Source of the DNA: Qipengyuania vulgaris
Lineage (GTDB): Bacteria; Pseudomonadota; Alphaproteobacteria; Sphingomonadales; Sphingomonadaceae
Direction: 5' to 3'
NCBI RefSeq assembly: GCF_009827325.1
Contig: NZ_WTYC01000007.1
Span: 1 to 64,000 of the forward strand
Length of the DNA stretch: 64,000 bases
The notes under the pieces were generated by a model, which ran no database searches, was not told where the DNA came from, and saw only the letters and a program-made list of their open reading frames with translations. The number at the start of each line of letters is the position of its first letter. Position 1 is the first letter of the stretch. Below are positions 28,064 to 37,465 of the stretch, piece by piece. Position numbers and translations under genes: made by a program.

Positions 28064-29422
28064 CTACATCACACCAAAGGCGAGCATCGCGTCGGCGACT
28101 TTCTTGAAACCGGCGATGTTGGCACCTCGCACGTAATCCACATAGTCGCCGTTTTCACCGTGTTCCACGCACTTTTCGTGAATGCCCTCCATCAACTCGG
28201 TCAGCATCTCGCCGAGCCGTTCATGGTTCCAACTGATACGCTCCGCATTCTGGCTCATTTCGAGACCTGATACCGCAACACCTCCGGCATTGGCAGCCTT
28301 TCCGGGCCCGTACAGTATCTGGGCATCGTGGAAAACCCGCACACCCTCCAGAGTGGTGGGCATATTGGCACCTTCGGAAACAGCGATGCAGCCATCCTTT
28401 ACCAACGCCTTGGCATCCTCCTCGTCCAGTTCGTTCTGAGTCGCGCATGGCAAAGCAACGTCGCATTTCACATTCCAGGGGCGACTATCGCCGTGGAACG
28501 TGGCCCCTGTGAAATGGTCGGCATACTCGCTGATGCGGCCGCGCCTCTCGTTCTTGAGACGCTTGACCCAATCAATTTTCTCCTGATCGATCCCATCGGG
28601 ATCGTGAATGAAGCCGTCGCTGTCCGATAACCTGACGACCTTGGCGCCAAGCTGGAGAAGTTTCTCCGCCGCGTGGATTGCGACATTCCCAGAACCCGAA
28701 AGCACGGCAGTCTTCCCTTCCACGTGCTGACCGGAATACTTCAGCATGTCGCGAAGGAAGTAGACGGCTCCGTAGCCGGTCGCCTCTGGCCGCATCTTGG
28801 AGCCGCCATATTCGGTTCCCTTGCCAGTGAGCACACCTTCCCAACGGTTGGTGATGCGCTTGTACTGCCCAAACATGTAGCCAATTTCCCGGGAGCCCAC
28901 CCCGATGTCACCTGCAGGCACATCCGTATCTGGCCCGATATGACGATAAAGTTCGGTCATGAAGGCCTGGCAGAAGCGCATGACCTCGCTGTCGCTCTTT
29001 CCCTTGGGATTAAAGTCGGCTCCACCCTTCCCGCCACCCATCGGCAAGCCCGTCAGAGAATTCTTGAATGTCTGCTCGAAGGCGAGGAACTTCAACACGC
29101 TCTCGTTGACGCTCGAATGAAAGCGGATGCCGCCTTTGTAGGGACCGATCGCGTTGTTGTTCTGGACCCGCCATCCGCGCTGCACGCGGATATTGTGATT
29201 GTCGTCTTCCCAGCAGACCCGGAACGACACGACCCGGTCGGGCTCGGCGATGCGGCGCAGTATCTGCGCTTCGTGATACTCTTCCTTGTCCTCGATGAAC
29301 TCGAAGACATCCTGTGCGACCTCATGGACCGCCTGGATAAACTCGTTCTGGCCTGGATTGCGCTTTCTTACGCCTTCCATGAAAGTCGGAAGATCCACAT
29401 GTCTGTCGTAGACGGATGCCAT
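28064..29422 (-). CDS. gdhA: NADP-type glutamate dehydrogenase
   Basis: 452 residues, the size of hexameric bacterial enzymes. Interconverts 2-oxoglutarate plus ammonia with glutamate. The substrate-binding lysine region PMGGGKGGADF, the GPDTDVPAGDIGVG active-site loop and the dinucleotide-binding SGSGNVA are all present. ATG 29422 matches the family N-terminus; the longer frame reads into the leader. It sits between adk and rpsM, where the ribosomal cluster is normally continuous, and links 2-oxoglutarate (also used by sucA in this window) to nitrogen assimilation. Confidence 0.96.
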   Translation of the reverse strand: MASVYDRHVDLPTFMEGVRKRNPGQNEFIQAVHEVAQDVFEFIEDKEEYHEAQILRRIAEPDRVVSFRVCWEDDNHNIRVQRGWRVQNNNAIGPYKGGIRFHSSVNESVLKFLAFEQTFKNSLTGLPMGGGKGGADFNPKGKSDSEVMRFCQAFMTELYRHIGPDTDVPAGDIGVGSREIGYMFGQYKRITNRWEGVLTGKGTEYGGSKMRPEATGYGAVYFLRDMLKYSGQHVEGKTAVLSGSGNVAIHAAEKLLQLGAKVVRLSDSDGFIHDPDGIDQEKIDWVKRLKNERRGRISEYADHFTGATFHGDSRPWNVKCDVALPCATQNELDEEDAKALVKDGCIAVSEGANMPTTLEGVRVFHDAQILYGPGKAANAGGVAVSGLEMSQNAERISWNHERLGEMLTELMEGIHEKCVEHGENGDYVDYVRGANIAGFKKVADAMLAFGVM

Positions 29423-29562
29423 GCCGCGCCTCACTGCTTGTCCCGGATGGCCGGGAGTTCCTGCGACCGAGTCTCGATGCGATGGCTGGTTGCGGTCCAG
29501 CCCTTCAACCCGTAGCCTGCACTCCCACAATCTATGCCGATGAACGCGGTTCCGCTTTAGAC

Positions 29563-30135
29563 CTAACTGTCGTCCCTCGAGGACGCATTGCCTGGAAGAG
29601 TTCCAAGCAGGTCGCTCAGCCCGCGCAATTGCTGGCTCATGACCCCATCGACCGCTTTGGAAATTGCGTCGATCTCAAAACCCATTTGGCCGCCGACATT
29701 GTATTCCCATGTCACCTTGGTGCCGCCTTCGATTTCCTCCAGCGAAATAGTGAGTACGCCCGTCGCGGGAACGGCCTGGAGCGGACCCAGGCCTCCCCGC
29801 AAGCGAAGCGCCTTGTCGGGGATCGCCTGAACAACGACAGCATGTCGTGCGCTACCGTCGAGCGGGATATCTCCCTCTCCCGGTATGGCTTCGCAGAAGC
29901 AGCCGCCCGCACTGGGGACCAGCGACAGATTGGCGGCATCGCCCGACCATGTGTGGTCGTCGTTCCACCAGTCGGCCGGTTTGATGAGCGCAAGCCAGAC
30001 TTGCCGCGGCGTGGCTGCGAGGGTGGCCACGTCCCTTGTGACGAAGCCCTGCTCGCTCACAGCCTCGACATCGGCCATGCTAGGTGTAGCCAGCCCAAGC
30101 GCCGCGGCGCCAACCAGACTTGCAAATGCCCTCAT
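29563..30135 (-). CDS. Secreted SRPBCC (START-like) domain protein
   Basis: 190 residues. Signal peptide (cleavage near SMA-DV) followed by one SRPBCC fold as in AHSA1/polyketide-cyclase-like proteins: ATPRQVWLALIKPADWWNDDHTW, then a GGCFCEAIP turn, then GVLTISLEEIEGGTKVTWEYNVGG near the end (each seen in shorter blocks). Such folds bind hydrophobic ligands; the exported form here has no known ligand. Located between adk and gdhA on the same strand. Its ribosome-binding site lies in a hairpin (next entry). Confidence 0.85.
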   Translation of the reverse strand: MRAFASLVGAAALGLATPSMADVEAVSEQGFVTRDVATLAATPRQVWLALIKPADWWNDDHTWSGDAANLSLVPSAGGCFCEAIPGEGDIPLDGSARHAVVVQAIPDKALRLRGGLGPLQAVPATGVLTISLEEIEGGTKVTWEYNVGGQMGFEIDAISKAVDGVMSQQLRGLSDLLGTLPGNASSRDDS

Positions 30136-30140
30136 AAACC

Positions 30141-30156
30141 CCTCCTTCGCCGGAGG
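30141..30156 (-). promoter_or_regulatory. Shine-Dalgarno-sequestering hairpin before the SRPBCC gene
   Basis: On the minus strand CCTCC (30156-30152) and GGAGG (30145-30141) form a 5-bp stem with loop GGCGAA. The GGAGG arm is itself the ribosome-binding site, five bases before ATG 30135, so the hairpin would hide it. Confidence 0.45.
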
Positions 30157-30188
30157 TGTCTATGGAACCGTGCTCGTTTTGAAAAGCG

Positions 30189-30833
30189 TCAAGCGAGAAT
30201 TGTGTCGATGGCGTGCGTAACGTCATCAATGGCGCCCATGCCGTCGATGCGCTTCACGATGCCTCGCTTTTCGTACCCCGGAAGGATGGGCGCCGTTTCG
30301 TTGCGATAGACCGACATGCGGTGACGCACCGTTTCTTCATTATCGTCAGGACGCCGCTTGAATTCCGTTGCGCCGCATTCGTCGCACACGCCCTCAACCT
30401 TCGGCTGCTTGAACATATCGTGATAACCCGTGCCGCAATTCGCGCAGCTAAAGCGTCCGGTGATGCGCTCGACCAAGGCATCCTCGTCGACCTCGAGCTC
30501 GATGACATGGTCGAGGCTGCGGCCATGTCTGGCGAGAATTGCATCGAGTTGTTCGGCCTGTGCCGCCGTGCGCGGATAGCCATCGAAGATAGCGCCGATT
30601 TCCGGGCCCATGTCCATGAGCTTGGCATCGATCATCGCGGAAACGATGTCGTCTGAGACGAGACCACCCGAATCCATGATATCGGCAACCTTTCGGCCCA
30701 ACTCCGTGTCGGCCTTGCGCGTTTCGCGAAGCATATCGCCGGTCGACAGCTGCATCATGCCGTGATGCTCGACCAGGCGATGCGCCTGCGTGCCCTTGCC
30801 CGCGCCCGGAGGGCCAAGAAGAATGATGTCCAT
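30189..30833 (-). CDS. adk: Adenylate kinase, zinc-LID type
   Basis: 214 residues. Converts ATP + AMP to 2 ADP. P-loop GPPGAGKGT at 7-15 and FDGYPRT near 83-89. The LID domain carries four cysteines, Cys130, Cys133, Cys150 and Cys153, in a CxxC...CxxC pattern that binds structural zinc in some bacterial adenylate kinases but is absent from E. coli Adk. ATG 30833 is the family start; the frame extends upstream into secY. Usual position after secY. Confidence 0.96.
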   Translation of the reverse strand: MDIILLGPPGAGKGTQAHRLVEHHGMMQLSTGDMLRETRKADTELGRKVADIMDSGGLVSDDIVSAMIDAKLMDMGPEIGAIFDGYPRTAAQAEQLDAILARHGRSLDHVIELEVDEDALVERITGRFSCANCGTGYHDMFKQPKVEGVCDECGATEFKRRPDDNEETVRHRMSVYRNETAPILPGYEKRGIVKRIDGMGAIDDVTHAIDTILA

Positions 30834-30865
30834 CGAGAGAGGTCCCCTTCCTCGAGTAACCTGCC

Positions 30866-32230
30866 TTAACGCAGGCGGCCCTTCAGTTTGGCCTTCTTGA
30901 TGAGATCGCCATACTGGTGTGCCAGCAGGTGCGATTGGATCTGGCTGATCGTATCGACCGTGACGTTCACGACGATCAGCAGGCTCGTGCCGCCAAGAAA
31001 CAGCGGAACGCCGGTCTGAGCAATCATATACTCGGGCACAACGCAAACGAATGTCAGGTAGATCGCGCCGATCACGGTGATGCGAGTAAGGACGTAGTCG
31101 AGATATTCCTCGGTCCGCTTGCCTGGACGGATGCCCGGGACGAAGCCGCCATTCTTCTTCAGGTTCTCGGCCGTCTCCTCCGGGTTGAAGACAACCGCGG
31201 TGTAGAAGAAGCAGAAGAAGATGATTCCGACCGCATAGAGGGTCATGTAGAGCGGCTGGCCGTGCTGGAGGTACTGCAGAACCGTCTGCAACGCTCCACC
31301 GGTGGTACTTTCGGTATCCAGCGAATTACCCGCGAACTGTGTGATCGTAAGCGGCAGCAGCAACAGCGAGCTGGCAAAGATCGGTGGAATCACGCCGGCG
31401 GTGTTGAGCTTGAGTGGCAAGTGCGAACGATCCGCCTGCATCATGCCGCGCTGCGTTGCGCGCTTCGGATACTGGACCAGCAAGCGACGCTGGGCGCGCT
31501 CGAAGAAACTGATCAGCAGGATCAGGCCCACGACCATCACGATGAAACCGAGCAGAATACCCGTCGCGATTGAGCCTTCGCTGTAGCCCGACGCCATGTT
31601 CGAGACGAAAGTCGGGAACTGGGCGACGATGCCGGCCATGATGATGAGCGATACGCCGTTACCGATTCCGCGACTGGTGATCTGCTCACCGAGCCACAAA
31701 AGGAACATGGTTCCGCCAACCAGGCTGATCACCGCTCCGACACGAAACATGTAGCCTGGATCAACCACCGCGGCGATACCGCTGGATGCGCCGTAGCTTT
31801 CGAGCCCTGCGGCGAGGAACCAGCCCTGGATAGTACAGAGAAAAACGGTGCCGTAGCGTGTGTATTGGTTAAGCTTCTGCCGCCCGACAGTGCCTTCCTT
31901 CTTCATCGCGGCGAGAGTCGGGTGCAGAGCAGAGGCCATCTGCACGACGATCGAAGCGGTGATGTAGGGCATGACGCCGAGCGCGATGAGGCTCATGCGT
32001 TCGAGGCTGCCGCCGGTGAACATGTTGAACATGTCGAGCACGCCGCCCCGGGTCTGGTCGGCGAGTTGGTTCAATGCACTGGCATTGATTCCCGGCAGCG
32101 GCACGAAGCTCAGGAAACGGAAGACGATAAGCGCACCGATGGTGAACCAGATGCGGTTCTTCAGCTCCGTGGCCTTGGAGAAATTGGCGAGGCTTATGTT
32201 GCTCGCGAAACTATCGGCGCGTGATGCCAT
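30866..32230 (-). CDS. secY: Protein translocase subunit SecY
   Basis: 454 residues with ten membrane helices. Channel of the Sec translocon in the inner membrane. Signatures near the N-terminus (FVPLPGIN) and in the middle (GIGNGVSLIIMAGIVAQFP and RRLLVQYPKR) fit the family. Located between rplO and adk as expected. Confidence 0.98.
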   Translation of the reverse strand: MASRADSFASNISLANFSKATELKNRIWFTIGALIVFRFLSFVPLPGINASALNQLADQTRGGVLDMFNMFTGGSLERMSLIALGVMPYITASIVVQMASALHPTLAAMKKEGTVGRQKLNQYTRYGTVFLCTIQGWFLAAGLESYGASSGIAAVVDPGYMFRVGAVISLVGGTMFLLWLGEQITSRGIGNGVSLIIMAGIVAQFPTFVSNMASGYSEGSIATGILLGFIVMVVGLILLISFFERAQRRLLVQYPKRATQRGMMQADRSHLPLKLNTAGVIPPIFASSLLLLPLTITQFAGNSLDTESTTGGALQTVLQYLQHGQPLYMTLYAVGIIFFCFFYTAVVFNPEETAENLKKNGGFVPGIRPGKRTEEYLDYVLTRITVIGAIYLTFVCVVPEYMIAQTGVPLFLGGTSLLIVVNVTVDTISQIQSHLLAHQYGDLIKKAKLKGRLR

Positions 32231-32287
32231 TGGTCGTCTTCGATCCTAGCTTGTCGCCGGCCCGTCCCGGCGTAGACCGGACAGATA

Positions 32288-32321
32288 GGGAGCAGGACGA
32301 CGAATGTCGAACCCTGCTCCC
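32288..32321 (-). promoter_or_regulatory. Nested hairpin between rplO and secY
   Basis: GGGAGCAGG (32288-32296) and CCTGCTCCC (32313-32321) form a perfect 9-bp stem enclosing a smaller GAC/GTC stem. No U-tract follows on the minus strand. It lies in the 104-nt gap and could alter the ratio of ribosomal proteins to SecY by pausing, partial termination or RNA processing. Confidence 0.45.
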
Positions 32322-32334
32322 CGATTTCCATCAA

Positions 32335-32859
32335 TTATTTGGACTTCTTGGCCTTGTTGGCTGCGGTCCGCTTGGCCTTCTTCTCGGCTTCGCTTTCGCC
32401 GCGATCGATCACTTCGACCGAACCGCCAGCCTTTTCAACCGCCTCGATGGCCCCCTTGGAAGCGCCGTCGACGATGAATTTCGCCTTGGTCTTGAGTTCA
32501 CCCTTGCCTAGCAGGCGGACGCCGTCCTTACCACCGCGAGCGAGGCCAGCGGCCTTCAGCGCAGCGTGGTCGATGTCCTTCTTGGCATCGAGCTTCTTCG
32601 CGTCGATGAACTTCTGGACCATGCCCAGATTCACTTCAGCATAATCCTTGCCAAACGGGTTGTTGAAGCCGCGCTTCGGCAGGCGCATGTGGAGCGGCAT
32701 CTGGCCGCCTTCGAAGCCCTTAATGGCGACGCCCGAGCGTGCCTTCTGGCCCTTCTGGCCACGTCCACCGGTCTTGCCCTTGCCCGAACCGATGCCTCGG
32801 CCGACGCGGATGCGCTCCTTGCGGGCACCGGGATTGTCGCGGATGTCGTTCAGTTTCAT
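32335..32859 (-). CDS. rplO: Ribosomal protein uL15
   Basis: 174 residues from ATG 32859 (family start MKLNDI; a GTG nine bases earlier is less likely). Late-assembling large-subunit protein. The Gly/Lys-rich loop [20 protein letters not shown] is clear. The C-terminal ~25 residues are a Lys/Ala/Glu-rich extension beyond the usual ~147-residue core. Confidence 0.97.
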   Translation of the reverse strand: MKLNDIRDNPGARKERIRVGRGIGSGKGKTGGRGQKGQKARSGVAIKGFEGGQMPLHMRLPKRGFNNPFGKDYAEVNLGMVQKFIDAKKLDAKKDIDHAALKAAGLARGGKDGVRLLGKGELKTKAKFIVDGASKGAIEAVEKAGGSVEVIDRGESEAEKKAKRTAANKAKKSK

Positions 32860-32902
32860 AGTGTGCACTCGCTTTCGCTTTTGTTCGCGCTGTAAAATGG
32901 AA

Positions 32903-32927
32903 GCGGCCCGCTATCGCAGCAGGCCGC
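32903..32927 (-). promoter_or_regulatory. Hairpin between rpmD and rplO
   Basis: GCGGCC (32903-32908) and GGCCGC (32922-32927) form a perfect 6-bp stem. On the minus strand it is followed by TTCCATTTT, a weak T-rich run, so some termination before rplO is possible. Confidence 0.35.
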
Positions 32928-32954
32928 CCCCGTCAAATTGTAATCACCGAAGAC

Positions 32955-33143
32955 TTAGTCTTCGACGATCGCCACCAGATGCGGCACCTTGGCGACTGCG
33001 CCGCGCACCTCGGGGGTGTCCTGGCGTTCGACGATCTTGTGCATCTTGTTGAGGCCAAGACCGATCAGGATCTTGCGCTGGCTTTCGGGCCGGCGGATTG
33101 GCGAACCAATCTGCTTGAGCTTGATGCTCTTGTTCTTCGCCAT
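32955..33143 (-). CDS. rpmD: Ribosomal protein uL30
   Basis: 62 residues, normal size. Large-subunit protein; typical [20 protein letters not shown] in two blocks and [15 protein letters not shown]. Lies five bases after rpsE. Confidence 0.96.
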   Translation of the reverse strand: MAKNKSIKLKQIGSPIRRPESQRKILIGLGLNKMHKIVERQDTPEVRGAVAKVPHLVAIVED

Positions 33144-33148
33144 CTCAA

Positions 33149-34006
33149 TTACTCCGCGATAGCGGCGGCGTCGGCTTCAGCCTCTGCCTCCGAAGCGCCA
33201 CCACGGCCAAGCAGGTCTGCGACCTTCTTGCCGCGACGCTGAGAAACCGACTTCGGCGAAGTCTGTTCGGTCAGCGCGTCGAACGTGGCGCGGATCATAT
33301 TGTAGGGGTTCGAAGTGCCGACCGACTTGGTCACCACGTCGGCAACGCCGAGGCTTTCGAACACGGCACGCATCGGACCACCGGCGATGATACCGGTACC
33401 CGGAGGCGCAGTACGCAGGGTAACCTTGCCAGCACCGAAGCGACCGTTGCCGTCGTGATGGAGAGTCCGGCCCTCCTTCAGCGGAACGCGGATCATGCTC
33501 TTGCGAGCAGCAGCCGAAGCCTTCTGGATGGCTTCCGGCACTTCGCGCGCCTTGCCCTTGCCGAAGCCGACCCGGCCCGATCCGTCACCCACAACCACGA
33601 GAGCAGCAAAACCGAAGCGCTTACCGCCCTTCACCGTCTTGCTGACGCGGTTGATGTGGACGAGCTTCTCGATGATGCCGTCGTCTTCTTCCTCGCGGCG
33701 GTTGCCACGACGATTGTCGCGACCACCGCCACCACGGCCACGGCCACCGTCACGGTTGCCACCGCGACCGCCACCGCCACCACGGCCACCACGCTCGCGC
33801 GGCTGGCCTTCGGCGCCCTGTGCGGGGTCCTGGTTGGCAGCTGCTTCCGAAGGAGTGTCGGCGATCGCCGGTTCTTCCTTGGTCACGGCATGCTCGGTCT
33901 CGGCTTCCGCCACACCGGCATCGGCTTTAGCCTTCGCCACTTCAGGAGTTTCAGCCACGGCGTTTTCCGCCTCGGCGTTTTCGTTTTTGTTGTCGTCAGC
34001 CATCAT
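33149..34006 (-). CDS. rpsE: Ribosomal protein uS5 with long N-terminal extension
   Basis: 285 residues, against about 165 in E. coli. Residues from about 110 onward are the normal uS5 core ([19 protein letters not shown] in two blocks, [25 protein letters not shown]), which shapes the mRNA entry channel and decoding fidelity. Residues 1-65 are an acidic Ala/Glu-rich segment and 66-105 an Arg/Gly-rich segment ([11 protein letters not shown] type), and there is a short acidic C-terminal tail. Two in-frame ATGs (34006, 34003) are adjacent; 34006 overlaps the rplR stop by one base. Extended uS5 proteins occur in sphingomonads; their role is not known. Confidence 0.95.
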   Translation of the reverse strand: MMADDNKNENAEAENAVAETPEVAKAKADAGVAEAETEHAVTKEEPAIADTPSEAAANQDPAQGAEGQPRERGGRGGGGGRGGNRDGGRGRGGGGRDNRRGNRREEEDDGIIEKLVHINRVSKTVKGGKRFGFAALVVVGDGSGRVGFGKGKAREVPEAIQKASAAARKSMIRVPLKEGRTLHHDGNGRFGAGKVTLRTAPPGTGIIAGGPMRAVFESLGVADVVTKSVGTSNPYNMIRATFDALTEQTSPKSVSQRRGKKVADLLGRGGASEAEAEADAAAIAE

Positions 34007-34350
34007 CAGAACTCCAGCCCGCCTTCACGGGCGGCGTCGGCCAGCGCCTTGACGCGGCCATGGAACAGGAAGCCGCCGCGGTCGAACACCACGGTGGTCA
34101 CGCCGGCCTTCTTGGCGGCAGCAGCGATATCGGTGCCGACCTGCTTGGCCGCATCGACATTCGCTCCCGAGCTCTTCGCACCCAGCGTCGAAGCTGCGGC
34201 AACAGTCTTGCCTGCAGCATCGTCGATGATCTGTGCGTAGATGTGCTTGCCGGTGCGGTGCACCGACAGACGGGGCCTGCCACCGGCACGATTGCGAAGC
34301 GCAGTGCGGACGCGGCGACGGCGACGTTCGAAAAGAGAAAGCTTTGCCAT
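34006..34350 (-). CDS. rplR: Ribosomal protein uL18
   Basis: 114 residues from ATG 34350 ([19 protein letters not shown] in blocks). Binds 5S rRNA with uL5. A longer frame upstream overlaps rplF and is not used. The typical C-terminus [20 protein letters not shown] is present. Confidence 0.96.
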   Translation of the reverse strand: MAKLSLFERRRRRVRTALRNRAGGRPRLSVHRTGKHIYAQIIDDAAGKTVAAASTLGAKSSGANVDAAKQVGTDIAAAAKKAGVTTVVFDRGGFLFHGRVKALADAAREGGLEF

Positions 34351-34351
34351 C

Positions 34352-34885
34352 TTACTTCTTCTTCCCTTCCTTGCGGAAGATATACTCGCCGCGATACTTG
34401 ATACCCTTGCCCTTGTAGGGTTCGGGCTTGCGCCAGCTGCGGACATTTGCCGCGAACTGGCCCACGGCCTGCTTGTCGATACCGCTGATTTCAACGGTCG
34501 TCTGGTCCGGGGTCTTCACCTCGATACCTTCCGGAACGTCGAGATCGACGTCGTGCGAATAGCCGAGCTGAAGCTTGAGCTTCTTGCCCTGAGCCTGTGC
34601 ACGATAACCGACACCCGTGATTTCCAGTACCTTGGTGAAACCTTCGGTAACACCTTCGACCAGGTTCGAGACCAGCGTGCGCTGCATACCCCAGTGGTTG
34701 CGGGCGGCGCGGGTATCGTTAGCCGGGGTGACGGCGATTTCGTCGTTCTCGAGCTTGTAGGTCACGAGTTCGGAAAGGCCCATCGAAAGGGTGCCCTTGG
34801 GACCCTTCACCGACAGCTTGTCGCCTTCGATATTGGCAGTGACCCCGCTTGGGATCGCCACCGGACGTTTGCCGATGCGGCTCAT
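34352..34885 (-). CDS. rplF: Ribosomal protein uL6
   Basis: 177 residues, usual length. Two-domain large-subunit protein near the factor-binding site. [15 protein letters not shown] and the C-terminal [21 protein letters not shown] (blocks) mark the family. One base from rplR; shares one base with rpsH. Confidence 0.97.
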   Translation of the reverse strand: MSRIGKRPVAIPSGVTANIEGDKLSVKGPKGTLSMGLSELVTYKLENDEIAVTPANDTRAARNHWGMQRTLVSNLVEGVTEGFTKVLEITGVGYRAQAQGKKLKLQLGYSHDVDLDVPEGIEVKTPDQTTVEISGIDKQAVGQFAANVRSWRKPEPYKGKGIKYRGEYIFRKEGKKK

Positions 34886-35280
34886 CAGAACACCTCCGCC
34901 AGCACTTCGCCGCCGACGTTTTCGGTGCGGGCTTCCGCATCGGAAAGCACACCCTTCGGCGTCGAGACGATGGTGATGCCGAGGCCGTTGCGCACTACGG
35001 GGAGTTCTTTCGAACCCGCATAGACGCGGCGGCCGGGCTTGGAGACACGGGCAACATGCTTGATCGCAGGTTCGCCCTCGAAATACTTCAGTTCAATCCG
35101 CAGCGCGGGGTGCTTGCCCGAAGCGTCTTCGCTGTAGCCACGGATGTAGCCTTCGCGCTGGAGCACTTCGAGAACGTTTGCACGCAGCTTGGAAGCCGGC
35201 GAAAGGACACTGTCCTTCTTCGCCTGCTGGCCGTTGCGGATACGGGTGAGCATGTCACCCAGGGGATCGGTCATAGCCAT
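34885..35280 (-). CDS. rpsH: Ribosomal protein uS8
   Basis: 131 residues. Central-domain 16S rRNA binder and, in E. coli, the autoregulator of the spc operon. [14 protein letters not shown] and the C-terminal GGEVLAEVF are typical. I see no copy of the E. coli S8 target structure in the rplE leader. Confidence 0.97.
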   Translation of the reverse strand: MAMTDPLGDMLTRIRNGQQAKKDSVLSPASKLRANVLEVLQREGYIRGYSEDASGKHPALRIELKYFEGEPAIKHVARVSKPGRRVYAGSKELPVVRNGLGITIVSTPKGVLSDAEARTENVGGEVLAEVF

Positions 35281-35291
35281 CTGTCAGTACC

Positions 35292-35597
35292 TCACCAGCT
35301 CGACTTGGTCAGGCCTGGAATCAGGCCCTTGTTGCCGAGGTCGCGCAGTTCGATGCGGTTGAGGCCGAACTTGCGGTAGTAGCCGCGCGGGCGGCCGGTG
35401 GTGGCGCAGCGATTGCGCACGCGTGTGGGATTAGCGTTGCGGGGCAGCTCGGCCATCTTGAGGCGCGCCATCAGACGTTCGCCTTCATCGAGGCTCTCGT
35501 CGTCGGCGATAGCCTTAAGCTTCGCGTACTTTTCCGCATACTGCTTGACGAGCTTCTTACGACGCTCGTTCTTGTTGATCGAACTCAGTTTCGCCAT
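35292..35597 (-). CDS. rpsN: Ribosomal protein uS14, zinc-free form
   Basis: 101 residues. Long form lacking the CxxC zinc motifs: the region reads [19 protein letters not shown] with one Cys. Small-subunit head protein. Normal position between rplE and rpsH. Confidence 0.97.
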   Translation of the reverse strand: MAKLSSINKNERRKKLVKQYAEKYAKLKAIADDESLDEGERLMARLKMAELPRNANPTRVRNRCATTGRPRGYYRKFGLNRIELRDLGNKGLIPGLTKSSW

Positions 35598-35638
35598 TGG
35601 ACTTAAGTTCCTTCCTTATCCTGCGATCCGGGGGCGGC

Positions 35639-36217
35639 TCACGCCGCCTCCTTCTCTTCCGACTTTTCAGCCGGGAACGGGAAACCGAAGAGACGCAGAA
35701 GTTCGCGTGCTTCCTCGTCGGTCTTTGCCGTGGTGGTTACGATGATATCCATGCCCCGAACCTTCTCGATTTGATCGTAGGAGATTTCGGGGAAGATGAT
35801 CTGCTCTTTAAGTCCCATTGCGTAATTGCCGCGACCGTCGAACGACTTGGCATTTAGGCCACGAAAGTCACGGATGCGGGGCATTGCAATGGTCACGAGG
35901 CGGTCGAGAAATTCGTACATGCGCTCGCGGCGAAGGGTTACCTTCGCACCGATGGGCATGCCTTCACGCAGCTTGAACTGCGCGATCGATTTCTTGGCCT
36001 TGGTGATAACCGGCTTCTGACCGGCAATCTTGGCCATTTCTTCCGCAGCGGTCTGGACCTTCTTCTTGTCCTGGCTGGCTTCACCCACACCCATGTTGAG
36101 CGTGATCTTTTCCAGCTTCGGAACTTCGAGACGGTTCTTGTAACCGAACTTTTCGGTCATTGCCTTGACGATCTCGTCGTCGAAGCGCTGCTTCATACGG
36201 GGGGCGTAATCAGCCAT
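35639..36217 (-). CDS. rplE: Ribosomal protein uL5
   Basis: 192 residues from ATG 36217 ([11 protein letters not shown]). Binds 5S rRNA and contacts uS13. [10 protein letters not shown], and [25 protein letters not shown] in blocks, are family hallmarks. Overlaps rplX by 8 nt. Confidence 0.97.
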   Translation of the reverse strand: MADYAPRMKQRFDDEIVKAMTEKFGYKNRLEVPKLEKITLNMGVGEASQDKKKVQTAAEEMAKIAGQKPVITKAKKSIAQFKLREGMPIGAKVTLRRERMYEFLDRLVTIAMPRIRDFRGLNAKSFDGRGNYAMGLKEQIIFPEISYDQIEKVRGMDIIVTTTAKTDEEARELLRLFGFPFPAEKSEEKEAA

Positions 36218-36530
36218 CGATGGTCTCCCCACTCTTCACGGCAACGCGCACCTTCTTACCGTCCTTTTCTTCGAAACGGACGCGGGTGGGCTTGCCATCC
36301 TTGGGATCGGCAACAGCAACCTTGCTGATCGACATCGGCGCCTCGAAACGGTCGATGCCGCCCTGCGGGTTCTGCTGGGTCGGCTTGCGGTGACGTGCAG
36401 CGATGTTGACGCCTTCGACGACGACCTTGCCTTCTTTCGGCATGACCTTCGCGACGGTGCCGGACTTGCCCTTGTCCTTGCCAGACAGGACTACGACGCT
36501 GTCACCCTTTTTGATCTTAGCGGAAGCCAT
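36210..36530 (-). CDS. rplX: Ribosomal protein uL24
   Basis: 106 residues from ATG 36530. Assembly initiator protein; KOW motif at the N-terminus ([19 protein letters not shown]). The frame continues upstream into rplN but the ATG matches the family start. Confidence 0.97.
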   Translation of the reverse strand: MASAKIKKGDSVVVLSGKDKGKSGTVAKVMPKEGKVVVEGVNIAARHRKPTQQNPQGGIDRFEAPMSISKVAVADPKDGKPTRVRFEEKDGKKVRVAVKSGETIDG

Positions 36531-36898
36531 TACAGCACCTCCGGAGCAAGCGAGATGATCTTCATGAACCCGCGGCCGCGAAGTTCGCGCACCACCGGGC
36601 CAAAGATCCGGGTGCCGATCGGTTCTTCGTTCTTGTTGACGAGAACAGCGGCATTGCTGTCGAAGCGGATTACGCTGCCATCCGGGCGGCGCACGTCCTT
36701 CCTCGTACGCACGATGACGGCGCGATGGACATCGCCCTTCTTCACCTTCGTGCGTGGCTGGGCTTCCTTGACGGAAACCACGATCACGTCGCCGACGGAC
36801 GCGGTGCGGCGCTTCGAACCGCCCAGTACCTTGATGCACTGGACGCGCTTGGCGCCGCTGTTGTCCGCGACGTCGAGATTGGATTGCATCTGGATCAT
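36530..36898 (-). CDS. rplN: Ribosomal protein uL14
   Basis: 122 residues, exact family length. Bridges the subunits with uL19. [17 protein letters not shown] and [23 protein letters not shown] (blocks) are clear. Shares one base with rplX. Confidence 0.98.
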   Translation of the reverse strand: MIQMQSNLDVADNSGAKRVQCIKVLGGSKRRTASVGDVIVVSVKEAQPRTKVKKGDVHRAVIVRTRKDVRRPDGSVIRFDSNAAVLVNKNEEPIGTRIFGPVVRELRGRGFMKIISLAPEVL

Positions 36899-36923
36899 CG
36901 ATCCCGTTCCTTCTCAATTGGCT

Positions 36924-36942
36924 TGCCGGAACCAGTCCGGCA
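36924..36942 (-). promoter_or_regulatory. Perfect hairpin between rpsQ and rplN
   Basis: TGCCGGA (36924-36930), loop ACCAG, TCCGGCA (36936-36942), in the 56-nt gap and without a U-tract. In E. coli this junction is the boundary between the S10 and spc operons, so the hairpin sits where separate control would be expected. Confidence 0.45.
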
Positions 36943-36954
36943 GTTCCTAAAACG

Positions 36955-37245
36955 TCAGTTGCTTGCGGCTTCGACTTCGAGGTTAGCCTCGACAGCCTGG
37001 GTTCCGCCCGCCGTCACCCGATCCTTGACCATCCAGGTCTTGGTTTTCGAGATCGGCTTGGTTTCTTCGATGCGCACGACGTCGCCGAGCTGGTACTCGT
37101 TCTTCTCATCATGGGCGTGGTACTTCTTCGAGCGACGGATGATCTTCCCGTAGAGAGGGTGCTTCACCTTACGCTCTACGAGCACGGTCACGGTCTTGTC
37201 GGTCTTGTCGGAGGTGACGGTCCCGATCAGGATACGCTTGGGCAT
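36955..37245 (-). CDS. rpsQ: Ribosomal protein uS17
   Basis: 96 residues. Binds 16S rRNA helix 11. [29 protein letters not shown] (blocks) is typical. The C-terminus has a short acidic extension. Confidence 0.97.
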   Translation of the reverse strand: MPKRILIGTVTSDKTDKTVTVLVERKVKHPLYGKIIRRSKKYHAHDEKNEYQLGDVVRIEETKPISKTKTWMVKDRVTAGGTQAVEANLEVEAASN

Positions 37246-37255
37246 GGTCTACTCC

Positions 37256-37465
37256 TTACGCCTTGGCTGCCGCTGTGCGGGCGCGTTCGCCCTGCAGCGT
37301 CTTGATCTTGGCGATCGAACGACGGACTTCGCGGATGCGAGCCGGAGCTTCGAGCTGGTTGGTGGCAGCCTGGAAGCGAAGGTTGAACTGCTCGCGCTTG
37401 AGGCTGGTCAGTTCTTCGTCCAGCTGGTCATCGCTCTTCTGGCGCAGATCTTCGATCTTGCTCAT
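37256..37465 (-). CDS. rpmC: Ribosomal protein uL29
   Basis: 69 residues. Two-helix protein at the polypeptide exit site. LKREQFNLRFQAATNQLE and RIREVRRSIAKIKT are characteristic. Shares one base with rplP. Confidence 0.97.
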   Translation of the reverse strand: MSKIEDLRQKSDDQLDEELTSLKREQFNLRFQAATNQLEAPARIREVRRSIAKIKTLQGERARTAAAKA

